DNA from: Anodontia alba
Lineage: Eukaryota > Mollusca > Bivalvia > Lucinida > Lucinidae
Length of the DNA: 64,000 nucleotides
Direction: 5' to 3'
NCBI GenBank assembly: GCA_964016985.1
Contig: OZ024830.1
Coordinates: 66,234,690 to 66,298,689 of the forward strand
Part shown: piece by piece, positions 63,851 to 64,000 of the stretch
Layout of the letters: each line of letters starts with the position of its first letter
How positions within the stretch are numbered: the first letter of the stretch is position 1
Notes under the pieces: model-generated
Seen by the model: only the letters and a program-made list of their open reading frames with translations
Told to the model about the DNA's origin: nothing
Database searches by the model: none
Program-made: the position numbers and the translations under genes

Positions 63851-64000
63851 TACGAAGGGTGTTCAAATATGAATGCAACTAGGCCAATATCTCGCTTTTA
63901 ACCACGATTTGCATGAAATAGGTACATATATCGTATAGATGGTTGTGTAAGCTCTCCATTGATACATGTGTAAATCCGTTCAGTCTAGCTTTGACAATTG
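63851..64000 (+). mobile_element. Possible mariner terminus running off the window
   Basis: TATACGAAGGGTGTTCAAAT resembles the TACGAGGGTTGTGCAAAAAG end at 30776 and common mariner ends, with TA before it. No transposase sequence is visible before the window ends. Confidence 0.4.

Overview
The window looks like eukaryotic, repeat-saturated animal DNA, most likely from a bivalve mollusc. There are no bacterial-style genes, no long intact reading frame and no rRNA or canonical tRNA gene. Nearly everything recognisable is mobile-element DNA: a tRNA-derived SINE family, decayed LINEs, a mariner carcass, pogo-like MITEs, palindromic hairpin MITEs, and many elements built as terminal hairpin plus internal tandem repeats plus terminal hairpin. 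The last type matches the non-autonomous Helitron/Helentron-type ('pearl' or HINE) elements known to be abundant in bivalves. The bivalve call is inference from these families.

Layout. 1-2.6 kb: a three-unit tandem array, two MITEs and a full-length SINE with a perfect 16-bp target duplication. 2.6-16.2 kb: a block duplicated in direct orientation (copy 1 about 2605-5070, copy 2 about 10008-16185). Between the copies lie two LINE copies placed tail to tail. Later insertions hit only one copy each, so the block records at least five paired filled/empty sites. 16-25 kb: hairpin families, a pogo-like MITE and three tandem-core elements, one nested in another. 25.4-30.8 kb: a mariner with both inverted repeats, split by a core-repeat element (with an exact 155-bp lattice) and by a CR1/Jockey-like LINE fragment. 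31-32.8 kb: another core-repeat element. 32.8-37 kb: mostly single-copy DNA. 37.5-45.3 kb: a long array of about 360-bp units interrupted by a reverse-oriented core-repeat element and a SINE. 46.5-49.4 kb: another core-repeat element and a dispersed repeat. 49.4-56 kb: mostly single-copy DNA. 56-61.1 kb: a second SINE type, a second pogo-like MITE, hairpin clusters and a 2.6-kb element with about 180-bp inverted repeats. 61.5-64 kb: another core-repeat element and a possible mariner end.

The only possible host gene I can support is a weak plus-strand model spanning about 34.8-51.7 kb. Its best evidence is a pair of diverged homologous exons (36155-36220 and 45611-45679). They have matching phase, matching splice signals, a 3-nt in-frame length difference and related flanking introns. 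A terminal exon at 51571-51731 and an upstream exon at 35096-35231 agree in phase. The product is unknown, and the intron between the duplicated exons is filled by the 360-bp array.

Most notable: (1) terminal hairpins of the core-repeat elements change sequence between copies while staying self-complementary; (2) three element families unrelated in sequence share one terminal architecture; (3) the 155-bp lattice alternates two unit types (310-bp higher-order repeat) without indels; (4) a GATGGCCGCCA-like motif recurs in otherwise different cores; (5) paired empty and filled sites allow precise definition of several element boundaries.
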